Source: Rhynchonema sp. JSB1_4
Lineage: Eukaryota; Nematoda; Chromadorea; Monhysterida; Xyalidae
Assembly: GCA_030248065.1 (NCBI GenBank)
Contig: JASAMV010006793.1
Span: 62,001 to 126,000, forward strand
Direction of reading: 5' to 3'
DNA: 64,000 nt
Every line of letters starts with the position of its first letter. Positions within the stretch are counted from its first letter, which is position 1. Under the pieces are notes generated by a model. That model was not told the DNA's origin. It did no database searches and saw only the letters and a list, made by a program, of their open reading frames with translations. Positions 53,201 through 59,965 of the stretch are shown piece after piece. The position numbers and the translations under genes were made by a program.

Positions 53201-55654
53201 ACTTTTATTGTGCACCGCCCACAACAAAATAAATAAAATAATCATATGAATTTACCACAAAGTCCCTACTCCTATGTATATTTTCCTCAGGTGCTCAGCG
53301 ACCGTTCAATTAGTCACAAAGGGCTGATGTTTCACGAAATCGCAATGAATCTGCGTTCGACGTCCCTGAGCCAGCAAGGCGGAGGACCAACGGCTGTTTA
53401 TGCGTCACTGCCTACCTTGGCCTTTCAGTTGAATGAAACATTCACATTGACACAGGCCTATAGGGAGGACAATTTGGGACAGGTAACGGGTAGGGTAAAA
53501 CCTTGAAGCCTGTGATTATGCTGAGGCTTCAGGATCTCGAATGAACATTATTGAAAAAGTCATTTAGTACCGGGTTGTGTAAATCCAGACTGACATGAAG
53601 ACAATAGAGTGGTTTCAAATGCTGTCTCGATTCATTTGGTCTTCCTGCAACTGATGCCATAGTCGATATGTGACGATGATCTGTGAGGCACAGCCTGGCT
53701 ACGAACCAAAGTCAATGCAACTCGCTTAGTCGCTCACAATTTTCCATCATTTTATTCAGGCGCACCCGGTTGCGCTCGAAAACTTCTGGCTAACCCGACC
53801 GGACCAACTGCATTTTGTGGACGGTGATGTTTCGCTTGATTTTGCGTCGAGACCCGTCAAATATGTGTTTATTTATGGGTAAATTCTTTTTATGTTTGAT
53901 TTAATTTTTTGAGATATCACTTGAACATCTGATGTTTCAGCCCACCCAATAACCACGAGCCCACTTTCGACAAGGAGTCCTACAGCACCACAGTCAATGA
54001 GAATGCGCTATCCGGCACTCAAATAACGACCGTTCAGGCCTCAGACCAGGATCTGGGATCAAAAGTGGATTACAAACTATTTGGAGGAAGCGGATTATTC
54101 TCCATTGATAGCGAAAAAGGCCAGAAACACTTGAAATATTTGCAGTAAAGCGTTGAGCCTAGCCATCACTTTTCAAATCTTGATTTCAGGCAATGTAAAG
54201 TTGACCAGACCACTGCCAATCACACCGCGTTACTATTGTGTCACACTGGGGGCATACGATAGTGGGTACAAGGTGAATCTTTGATCATTTTGTTGCTTAA
54301 TTTTTCTGAGATGTTGATCAAGCTGAGCTTCTGATGTTTCAGTATCCCAAGTCCACCCTGGTGCCCCTGCTAATACGCATTGAGCCGAGACGTATCCATG
54401 ACAGAACAGATGTATCATGCGAAGCTGTGCAACATCCTAATCCGTTGACAGCACACACGCACTCCTCGGATGGGGATGGGGCTGTGACGGAAAGGTTTGT
54501 TTGGGTAAAACAGAATTTGTCATGCACTAACACCCCTGGTCAAAATGACGATCCGATTTTGCGTGGGACCAGATGAGACCGATATCGATACTGTCCTGTT
54601 TATGCATGCATCCAGTGGGCATGATAACAAGACTGATACACCCAAACCACAATAACCCAACCCATTTGCACCCAGTGTTTCAGTCCCTCCACCCCGAGCA
54701 CCGTGACTCCGTCGGTGCCCACCGATGAGAACATTGACCCGACAGCCGAATCGACGGCCAAACCCGACCCGACCTCTTCAGTTGTGACCCCAACGTCCCA
54801 TTTCACCACCCACAGTCACGGGTTCACCGGGTTACCCGGCTCGAAGGTCACAACGCCTACCGTAACCCCGGTCACCAAGACCGCGGTGGACGTTGATGTT
54901 AGTCAGGTTTGTGAAACATTGTACAGGCATGTGTGAGCGTGTGTGTTTGTGAAGTGTTGTACAGTCCAGCCACGTGCTCATGAGACGACTCTTTTTAAAG
55001 CTTGTTTTGTCAGATTCAAAAATGCGCCGGTTACACGGGTTTTCGCAAACAAAAGAAAGAGATTGGGCCGAGAGACATGATGACAAGTTCCAGCTGGCTG
55101 ACCTCAATTTGTTGCGTGCTTACGCGAACAGCAATGTCGTTCAACACATAAATGTTTTGGGAGTCAAAAGGGAATTTACGCACCGAGGTGGAGAGCGTGT
55201 TTTTAAAAAAATACATGCGTTTCTCTTTCTTTCATTTCCGAAACACGTGGAACCGGAACATTATTGGATCCGTTCAAGTCAACTTCAAAAGTCAAGTCGT
55301 CTCATGAGTTCGTGGTTGGACTATACAGTATTCACGATGGCATGATACACGATCCGGCTATACTGGTCAAAAGGGCAAAAGGGCGTTCAGACTTTCGCAC
55401 ATTTTGGTCAAAATCCAGTGGCCTGTTTATAAGGTTTTTTTGTTCGCACTAACAATGTCCTGGCATACAGGCTGTATTTTTCAGTAATACACAGCACCAG
55501 CAGCTAGTCTAGTGGGCAAAAAAGTGTTGGTCATATTTAATCGAAACTTTTCCAGGTCGATGAGAAGACTTTAGTGGAAATGGCATGCAAATTGCGCGAC
55601 ACGAAACCGATTTGGGGCGTCATTTGTGATCTGAAACGAGTGACTGGCGCTTAA
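25504..55654 (+). CDS. Giant secreted or surface protein: beta-helix, SRCR, EGF, Ig-like and cadherin modules (Bark/Anakonda-like N-terminal half)
   Basis: 65 exons, about 3,317 residues; every junction keeps phase. Exons: 25504-25642, 25739-25844, 26145-26259, 26351-27026, 27737-27844, 28032-28172, 28237-28354, 28424-28491, 28561-28650, 28717-28833, 28890-28969, 29278-29364, 29445-29579, 29669-29798, 29937-30247, 31273-31542, 31848-32019, 32226-32363, 32561-32656, 32727-32803, 32857-32959, 33043-33179, 33757-33856, 33950-34041, 34327-34463, 34741-34907, 35445-35621, 35874-35984, 36462-36589, 36861-36972, 37464-37579, 37658-37841, 38031-38220, 38751-38931, 39139-39204, 39511-39651, 39880-39996, 40222-40357, 42321-42532, 42704-42901, 43168-43254, 43325-43528, 43978-44157, 44929-45067, 45126-45221, 45292-45387, 45511-45641, 47369-47542, 47849-48074, 48144-48198, 48555-48695, 50404-50541, 50651-50825, 50972-51055, 51127-51397, 51652-51782, 52140-52265, 52665-53138, 53291-53482, 53760-53878, 53941-54119, 54190-54272, 54343-54494, 54684-54906, 55556-55654. 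Least certain are the 48.1-50.6 kb exons and the last exon. The start ATG opens a signal peptide (LEFLSGLVLVCGVLG). I see no transmembrane helix near the C-terminus, so secretion is possible. Likely role (inference): extracellular matrix or epithelial junction. Confidence 0.85.
26351..27844 (+). other. Main protein: His/Lys-rich linker, furin-like site and start of beta-helix module 1
   Basis: Exon 4 encodes a low-complexity linker (RRKPHRHRKHRHRLYHHK), then KRGKRQ at about residue 288, a good furin-type cleavage site, then IIGGTVAQDTVLRS and LTIEPGAELRFRAGAGMTI. The L-T-I-E-P-G ... G-x-G pattern starts each right-handed beta-helix unit in Bark-type proteins. Cleavage would release the N-terminal module (inference). 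Confidence 0.7.
28032..28491 (+). other. Main protein: SRCR domain
   Basis: Three exons, residues about 382-491. Scavenger-receptor Cys-rich pattern: DIRLSQSRMGLEGHLMI, AWQYMCETSW, AHVACRQMGYQFG, VQVTCRGTEDSIEDCG, QAAFVLCQG. It sits inside beta-helix module 1, as in Bark/Anakonda repeats. Confidence 0.85.
29004..29240. mobile_element. TTAA-flanked MITE in intron 11
   Basis: TTAA at both ends (29004-29007, 29237-29240), then GGTCGATTTATACTTCTGAC and at the other end AGTCAGAGTATAAACCGACC. The interior has alternating GCAGTGATTGC-type motifs and no gene. Confidence 0.75.
30313..31018. mobile_element. hAT-like element in intron 15
   Basis: Ends CAGGATTG and CAACCCTG (one mismatch), flanked by exact 8-bp duplications ATTGTAGG (30305-30312 and 31019-31026). 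A/T runs of AAAATTTTT lie at both ends. Related by ends and composition to the element at 56,411-57,184. No transposase. Confidence 0.8.
31092..31262. repeat. Dispersed repeat shared with 6440-6530
   Basis: GATGTTGCCGGGATGGCAGT and GTCTCTCAAAGACACACAAC occur here and, rearranged and inverted, at 6440-6530. It ends 10 bp before exon 16 of the main gene. Confidence 0.55.
33276..33347 (-). tRNA. Initiator tRNA-Met (CAT)
   Basis: 72-nt cloverleaf on the minus strand inside an intron of the main gene. Acceptor AGCACCG pairs fully with CGGTGCT, discriminator A. The D arm (GCGCAGCGGAAGCGTGC), anticodon region GGGCCCATAACCC and T loop ATCGAAA carry the hallmarks of eukaryotic initiators: A1:U72 pair, A54 and A60 in the T loop. 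The acceptor stem differs from the usual animal one but is compensated on both sides, so it looks functional. The 3' CCA is not encoded, as expected. Confidence 0.93.
33447..33629. mobile_element. MITE family I in an intron of the main gene
   Basis: Left GGCAAACCACACCAACACGA and right TCATGTTGGTGTAGTTTGCC form terminal inverted repeats; CGAAATCGGGCTC is shared with copies at 13,924 and 47,006. It extends an open frame beyond 33,440, but the exon chain skips this region. Confidence 0.7.
36161..36386. mobile_element. MITE family E, copy 1
   Basis: GGGTGGAATTTTCGAAACGG at the left and its near reverse complement at the right; arms full of GTAAAGGTCGGTGTAAAG. Other copies at 49,013, 59,735 and half at 40,511. 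The loop carries TGAAACAT and ATGTTTCA as an inverted pair. Confidence 0.8.
37134..37376. mobile_element. Palindromic MITE between two EGF exons
   Basis: TATAGTAAATTTCCAAATTC at the left pairs with the reverse complement at 37,357-37,376. The arms continue through GCTGCCGCACAGTGAA and TAACTTGACATT-like segments for about 75 bp. TGAAACAT and ATGTTTCA lie on opposite sides of the centre. Confidence 0.75.
38338..38615. repeat. Short inverted-repeat element in an intron
   Basis: GGTATTGGTCGCACAACGAT ... ATAAGAATT at 38,338-38,372 has an imperfect reverse complement AATTCTTATAAAGTCATTGT ... GACCAATA at 38,583-38,615. Confidence 0.5.
39253..39382. repeat. Short inverted-repeat element in an intron
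   Basis: GGGTTTGGGCTTTGTGG at the left and CCACAAAGCCCAAACCC at the right, about 130 bp in all, between the two halves of an EGF-like repeat. Confidence 0.6.
40511..40594. repeat. Half copy of MITE family E
   Basis: TCTATCACACTGAGCTGTCG through TTTCGAAAATATCACCCA matches the right half of the 36,161 element; the left half is absent. Confidence 0.7.
40631..41178. mobile_element. Fold-back MITE in the largest intron of the main gene
   Basis: AGTGGATGGAATTCACAAA at the left and TTTGTGAATTCCACCCACT at the right. The arms continue with TTCAAGTTCACCGTCAA and GATGTTTCGGCTGACGC on the left, mirrored at 41,100-41,150. No gene inside. Confidence 0.7.
46199..46750. repeat. Direct duplication of about 140 bp
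   Basis: ACTTCAAACGCTTTTTTCTC (46,199) through CAACTGATGTTTC (about 46,340) recurs in diverged form at 46,612-46,750, spaced about 413 bp. Confidence 0.55.
47006..47188. mobile_element. MITE family I, third copy
   Basis: ACTACGCCAACACGAGCCCG at the left and CGGGCTCGTGTTGGCGTAGT at the right. The interior is the reverse complement of the 33,447 element. Confidence 0.7.
48746..49009. mobile_element. TA-flanked GTGCACGC palindromic MITE, second copy
   Basis: Opposite orientation to the copy at 19,332-19,605, with nearly identical internal order. Bounded by TA (48,744-48,745 and 49,010-49,011) and directly followed by a family E element. Confidence 0.8.
49013..49241. mobile_element. MITE family E, copy at 49 kb
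   Basis: GGGTGATATTTTCGAAACGG ... TTCGAAAATTCCACCC, the same arms as the 36,161 and 59,735 copies. It abuts the GTGCACGC element with only 3-4 bp between them. Confidence 0.8.
49303..49364 (-). pseudogene. tRNA-like sequence without anticodon arm, copy 1
   Basis: Acceptor GGACGCG pairs with CGTGTCC (one G-T), D arm GTTCAGTTGGTTAGAAC (A box) and T arm GCAGGTTCAACCCCTGC (B box) are intact, but only 11 bases remain between them, too few for an anticodon stem-loop. Probably a Pol III-promoter fragment or SINE head. Confidence 0.65.
49782..49849 (-). pseudogene. tRNA-like sequence without normal anticodon arm, copy 2
   Basis: Same acceptor, D and T arms as copy 1. The middle is six bases longer (GCCGGTGCCGGAAGAC) and could form a tiny CCGG/CCGG hairpin, but not a 5-bp stem with a 7-base loop. 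Confidence 0.65.
50223..50284 (-). pseudogene. tRNA-like sequence without anticodon arm, copy 3
   Basis: Identical in layout to copy 1; the surrounding 110 bp are almost the same. Confidence 0.65.
52320..52550. mobile_element. MITE family G, copy 2
   Basis: TATAGTCCATCCACCAGCTC ... GAGCTGATGGACGGACTATA, close to the 23,097 copy, in the intron before the largest 3' exon of the main gene. Confidence 0.82.
53941..54272 (+). other. Main protein: cadherin-like repeat
   Basis: Exons 62-63. PPNNHEPTFDKESYSTT followed by VNENALSGTQITTVQASDQD, then FSIDSEKGNVKLTRPL and YYCVTLGAYDSG, the order of the cadherin calcium-binding motifs (E, DxD, ID..TG, A-x-D). The usual LDRE is replaced by RPLPITPR, so calcium binding may be weakened. 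The two exons join across an apparent GC-AG intron at 54,120-54,189. Confidence 0.7.
54343..55654 (+). other. Main protein: Ser/Thr/Pro-rich tail and C-terminus
   Basis: A Thr/Ser/Pro-rich mucin-like stretch (STPSTVTPSVPTDEN, TPTVTPVTKTAVDVDVSQ) is followed by a short last exon VDEKTLVEMACKLRDTKP...KRVTGA and a stop at 55,652-55,654. I see no membrane anchor. The last exon is joined on phase and splice site only; it does not read like an extracellular domain. Confidence 0.55.
54959..55326. mobile_element. MITE family G-like element in the last intron
   Basis: GTACAGTCCAGCCACGTGCTCATGA-type left end pairs with CTCATGAGTTCGTGGTTGGACTATA-type right end. The interior has an exon-like frame (ERDWAERHDDKFQLADLNLL) that does not fit the phase of the main gene. 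Confidence 0.6.
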
Positions 55655-55927
55655 TGTGTACTTTTTCAGCATTGTTGAGTACTTTGCCAGCGTTCGTACA
55701 AAATTTTATTGTGTTGGTTCTAGTTCGTTACTTTGTTTTTGCCATAACGCTGTGTTGCTTTCCTTGATCATTATTAATCTTGATTTTGTCCCTGTTGTTT
55801 GAAGTAAAAACTTATACCAGGAATAACAGGCGAACTTTTCTGACCTTTCAACCAAACCGCCTCATTAATCAGGTTTGACACACAAAAAGATATTTTTGAA
55901 AATATTTAGTGCATAATAGGGTGCAAA

Positions 55928-55933
55928 AATAAA
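55928..55933 (+). terminator. Possible polyadenylation signal of the main gene
   Basis: AATAAA about 275 bp after the stop codon. No other AATAAA was noticed between the stop and this site; the cleavage site is unknown. Confidence 0.3.
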
Positions 55934-56410
55934 CACCCGTTTCATGAAACAAGGCCCATGCCGGAATATATTTATCTGGCGCTCAGATCTAAGAGCGTGC
56001 CCCCGATCAGGTGATCTGAGATATGGACATATACAGTATTTGACTGGAGGTGATGATAGGTGTTACATGACTTGTCACACGCACACTTGCACCTGCTCTC
56101 AGAATAGGCGTTACGGTGATAACATGGGACAAAATGTTAGGCACAATCCTTGTACGTAATCAAGACAATGTAAAGTTTAACAATTGTCAGCGATACCTGC
56201 ACGGCATTAGAAAGCCAAACGTTTTGTCCCGAGTCGTTTTGAACGTGTCGCATAAATAATTCATATCCCATCACCTGAACGTCCGGGGTCGCGCCAGTAT
56301 TTCTGATACAGTACTAATCCCCGGGGCGTGAAATTATTGTTGCACTTTACAACACGATTACACGAAGATAGCACTCCTGGTGGATGTTGGCATAGGCGTT
56401 GTACTACACA

Positions 56411-57184
56411 CAGGGTTGGATTAAAAATTTTTTTATTATCGAACTTTTTTTTAAAAAAAAAACTTTTTACAATTTTTTTTAAAAATCACTTTTTTTTATT
56501 CCGGACCCCCAAAAAATTGGTTTCTTGAAGAATGAAATTTCTGAAATCATGTTAGTAAGGTATGTTTTGAGGGACACTAAAGAGAACTTTTCCACCGACT
56601 TGCATGTTTACGTCGATCACCTGCGATCTAATCCCCTTGGTCATAACTTTGAGAAATTCGAAGGTAATGTATGTATACATACTCTATATGACAAAGGGAA
56701 GACCAACCTTCTGTTTGTGAATTTGGGGATAGATTTGAAGAGAGATAAAGACTCACACCATACTCACTTTGTGTCACAAGAGCAACAAATAGCTAATCCG
56801 CACAACTGCAAACAGGCGAGCAACGTGGAGTCTGTCGATAGCTTACGACACGCTCAAAAACTGTACAGTATACGATATGGGGTATCCTATTATACATGCA
56901 GCTGTTGTTGGGATGTCTGGGAACTGTATGAGTCGATCACAACACCAATTCAAACTGAAATATAAGCGCTGCAGGCAATTTTTTGAGGATCATGGGCAAT
57001 AAAACACATGAAAATATGCCTTTTTACCTTAAAAAAGTCACAAAATAACGAAAAAAAGTGAAAAAATAATAAAAAAAGTGGACTTACTTTTTAAAATTTT
57101 AAAATAAAAAAAGTGACCTTTTTTTTTTAAAAAAAAATTTTTTTTTTACAAAAAAATTTTTACTTTTTTTTTAAGCCAACCCTG
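56411..57184. mobile_element. hAT-like element with a reading frame
   Basis: Ends CAGGGTTGGATTAAAAA and TTTTTTAAGCCAACCCTG, flanked by exact 8-bp duplications ACTACACA (56403-56410 and 57185-57192). Both ends are long A/T runs that can pair with each other. The central 450 bp hold an open frame of 138 codons. Confidence 0.87.
56549..56965 (+). CDS. Unrecognised 138-codon frame inside a hAT-like element
   Basis: From ATG to TAA: starts MLVRYVLRDTKENFS, contains HVYVDHLRSNPLGHNFEKFE and YTCSCCWDVWELYESI. No transposase motif (no hAT dimerisation region, no zinc-finger BED pattern) is visible. It could be a remnant of a captured gene or chance. The frame sits between the A/T-rich arms and ends about 220 bp before the right end. 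Confidence 0.2.
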   Translation: MLVRYVLRDTKENFSTDLHVYVDHLRSNPLGHNFEKFEGNVCIHTLYDKGKTNLLFVNLGIDLKRDKDSHHTHFVSQEQQIANPHNCKQASNVESVDSLRHAQKLYSIRYGVSYYTCSCCWDVWELYESITTPIQTEI

Positions 57185-58036
57185 ACTACACAGCAGTGTC
57201 AAATACGGTGCAGAAACTTTGCATTTCGCATGTGTGGCTTTGGGTTTAGTTGGGTTTACCTAGCATTCTTCATTAGCATTAACATTTTGAAACTCAGTTT
57301 CATCGCGCATTGCTGTTGCTTTTCTTCAGCATTGTAAAATGAAGCTGGTACCATGTGTAGATTGTATGGTTGCAGTACTTAGCTATCCATACTGTATACA
57401 TAACCTCATGCACTTGCACGGTTGCACACATACGGGGGTATACCTCATGCACCAACGCAAAATTTTTAAATTTGCTCTCCCAGTGACACGGCAAACACCA
57501 TTTTGAGCATTTTTGCGATCCGAAATGAAACATCAGACAATCGTTCTATAGTCGCGCATTGTGTATGCTCAGATCTTATAACCGCATAGTGGTCTAGTCT
57601 GATCACTCCAAACCCGGATTTGGACGAGACTTGTGGACAAAAGTACTCGGTACTAAACCGCGCACAAAATGTTCAGTCCAAAAGACCATGTTCAGATCAC
57701 ACCATTGTAACAGTTCGAGAACTGTGAAATTGACTTTACAAGTTTTCGCCTCTACGCGCTCTCGCTGCGTGTGTGCGTGCATATCCCTTGTTATTGTTGG
57801 GTAACTTACAAGAAGTGATATGTAATGTTACACTAATGGTACCCTGTAACCACAAGGTGTTACAAATGCCTGACCTTAAAACCGCATACTGACTGACCAG
57901 CCTAACACAAAGTTACATGAAAACTTTCTTACCGAAAATCTGATGGACATTCAATTCTTTGAAGAAGTCCAATTGTTGCAAATATTTTCTCTTGTGAGAC
58001 ATTTTGAGTTTTTATGGTTTATCGAAATTCCACGTA
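57185..58036. other. Gene-free stretch
   Basis: No exon chain, repeat or RNA gene recognised. Confidence 0.35.
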
Positions 58037-58524
58037 CAGATCCCACAACAAGTAGCGTCCCAGTGCGCAGGATTTTTTCGGCCTACCGCGGTTGACTGCA
58101 GTCAACCGCAAGCCCACCGGATTGCTATCTTTAACACGCAAGGTATAGGCGACAGCGACCCACCGGGGGCTACCGCCTGCTACCGCAGTCGACTGCGGTG
58201 GACTGCGGTAGGGCGCGGTGACTGCGCACTACCGCGCTCCCTTGGCTTGCTCGCTTTTTGTTTTTTTATCGTACTTGCTGCTATTTACTTGCTTTTGAGC
58301 ACCATTCAGCTCGGTCTGGTTTGTGTTTCAAAAGTCGCAGATGCGGGTATTGCAATTCATCGAACGTGGAACGATAACCGCAGCATTTTTTGTTCTCAAA
58401 CTTTACTTATTAAGAACGAAAATCCAAATATGCATATTGGTTCGCTGTAAAAGACACGTGCAAATGTTGATAAAACGGCAGTCCAAGATACATACAATAT
58501 ACTGAACCATTTCGGAAATATAAA

Positions 58525-58644
58525 GCGGCAAAACCATTCTGGGCCAAGAAGATGACCCTTCAGCTGTGTCGTCGCTTTGTCGGTCATGTGAACAAGATGC
58601 TGCCCAAGGTCATTGCCAGCGGCGGTGGTCCAACCGATAAATAA
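58525..58644 (+). pseudogene. Exon-like frame inside the long-TIR element
   Basis: Open frame ending in TAA: AAKPFWAKKMTLQLCRRFVG then HVNKMLPKVIASGGGPTDK. It reads like the C-terminal exon of a real protein, preceded by an AAAG acceptor-like site but without a pyrimidine tract. No family recognised and no upstream exon seen. Perhaps a captured host exon. Confidence 0.3.
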
Positions 58645-58649
58645 TTGGG

Positions 58650-58795
58650 TTGTTGTGTTGTGATAGCGGACGTGAAACTTGCATGTAATAATAGTCTGGT
58701 GTGATAGCGAAATTGAAACTTGTATGTAATAATCTTGAGTCATATCGCGAGCGTGAAACTTGTATGTGATAATAATCTTATGTGATAACGGATAG
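58650..58795 (+). repeat. Threefold tandem repeat of about 40 bp
   Basis: Units around GTGAAACTTGTATGTAATAAT, each preceded by TGATAGCG or a variant, just after the exon-like frame. Confidence 0.6.
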
Positions 58796-59195
58796 CTTGT
58801 TCTTTCTAATCAAAAGTCGTTTAATTATGAGTAGTAAGCCTCAATTTCGTACTATTGCATAAACAAAATTTAGTGTAGCATATTTTTACTCCGTGACTTT
58901 TAAAACACAAGCCAGACCGAGCTGAATGGAGCTCAAAAGCAAGTAAATAGCAGCAAGTACGATCAAAAAAACAAAAAGCGAGCGAGCCAAGGGAGCGCGG
59001 TAGTGCGCAGTCACCGCGCCCCACCGCAGTCCACCGCAGTCGACTGCGGTAGCAGGCGGTAGCCCCCGGTGGGTCGCTGTCGCCTATACCTTGCGTGTTA
59101 AAGATAGCAATCCGGTGGGCTTGCGGTTGACTGCAGTCAACCGCGGTAGGCCGAAAAAATCCTGCGCACTGGGACGCTACTTGTTGGGGGATCTG

Positions 59196-59734
59196 TAGGT
59201 ATAAATGCAGTCATAAACATTTTCTCAATAAACTTTATTGTTTATCAAACTCCGTTACCGCCAAAGACTTTATTTATCAGATTTAATATCCAATGACAAT
59301 AAAGTGATGTTCGTTTGAGCTATAAAACCCGTTGCATAAGTTCAACTGAAAACTTTTTATGACATAAGGGACGTAACGGTCACAAATAAATTGGCTGCGC
59401 AATTAAAAATTTTTATGTTGTTTCGCCGGCCTCGGTTTACACAACACAGTTCACACTTGCGCTGACCCAAGGTCAATCTAATATAACTTGACTCATTGTA
59501 TGGATTACTGCAACATGTTTAGGACAAAAAGTTTCGGTTACTATCGAAACGCCACAACAAAAACTGCTCTCCTCTATATATGTACATCTTATTTCTGTGT
59601 CTTCGAACCACTTTGAGCTCGCCCCTTTGAGAGAGGCCAAACGTCATAGCATCTTGACTCTGATTTCATATTTTTCGTGCTCTCTTTCTGATTTGAGATT
59701 TGCTGCTGGAGAAAAACTGCCTGGAATCATAGGG
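59196..59734. other. Gene-free stretch
   Basis: A/T-rich; no exon chain or repeat recognised. Confidence 0.35.
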
Positions 59735-59965
59735 AGATATTTTCGAAACGGTGTAAAGGTCAGTTGGGTGTAAAGGTCGGCGGAAAGCACGGTCGACAGC
59801 TCAGTGTGATAGACCTCGGTGTAAACTTGAAACATTCCACGTTAATAACAGGCAATGTTTCACGTTTACACCGAGCTACTGTACGCCGACCGAGCTTTCG
59901 ACCGAACTTTACGCCGACCTTTACGCCCAACTGACCTTTACACAGTTTCGAAAATTCCACCCATA
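59735..59965. mobile_element. MITE family E, copy at 59.7 kb
   Basis: GAGATATTTTCGAAACGGTG ... TTCGAAAATTCCACCCATAG, the same layout as the 36,161 copy, including the TGAAACAT/ATGTTTCA pair in the loop. Confidence 0.8.

Larger units (their letters stand above)
38751..53878 (+). other. Main protein: long beta-sandwich-like region
   Basis: Exons 34-61, residues about 1644-3073. An IPT-like piece (YSCRVSGRRYAAVWKSSTLI), a putative-Ig piece (PVTWQLTLGPPGMRVGSG ... LLQWPFP), then segments with the L-x-N-x-G signature of adhesion-type Ig folds (VSLGNTGSTALSGLEIE, ITLTNIGQAAAGPL, LTIRNDGQVGAILVEL, LALTNANADIALRRF, VVLANSGYTPLKNVQF). An alpha-helical stretch (50.4-51.1 kb, e.g. FNQLIQVRLLLDDIQAKL) interrupts it. 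Families are assigned by pattern only. Confidence 0.5.
58037..59195. mobile_element. TA-flanked element with ~300-bp terminal inverted repeats
   Basis: TA at 58035-58036 and 59196-59197. Arms 58,037-58,330 and 58,905-59,195 are nearly perfect reverse complements (CAGATCCC ... AACAAGTAGCGTCCCAGTGC, GCGGTTGACTGCAGTCAACC, TTGCTCGCTTTTTG). The 570-bp centre is unique and holds an exon-like frame and a threefold tandem repeat. Confidence 0.83.
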
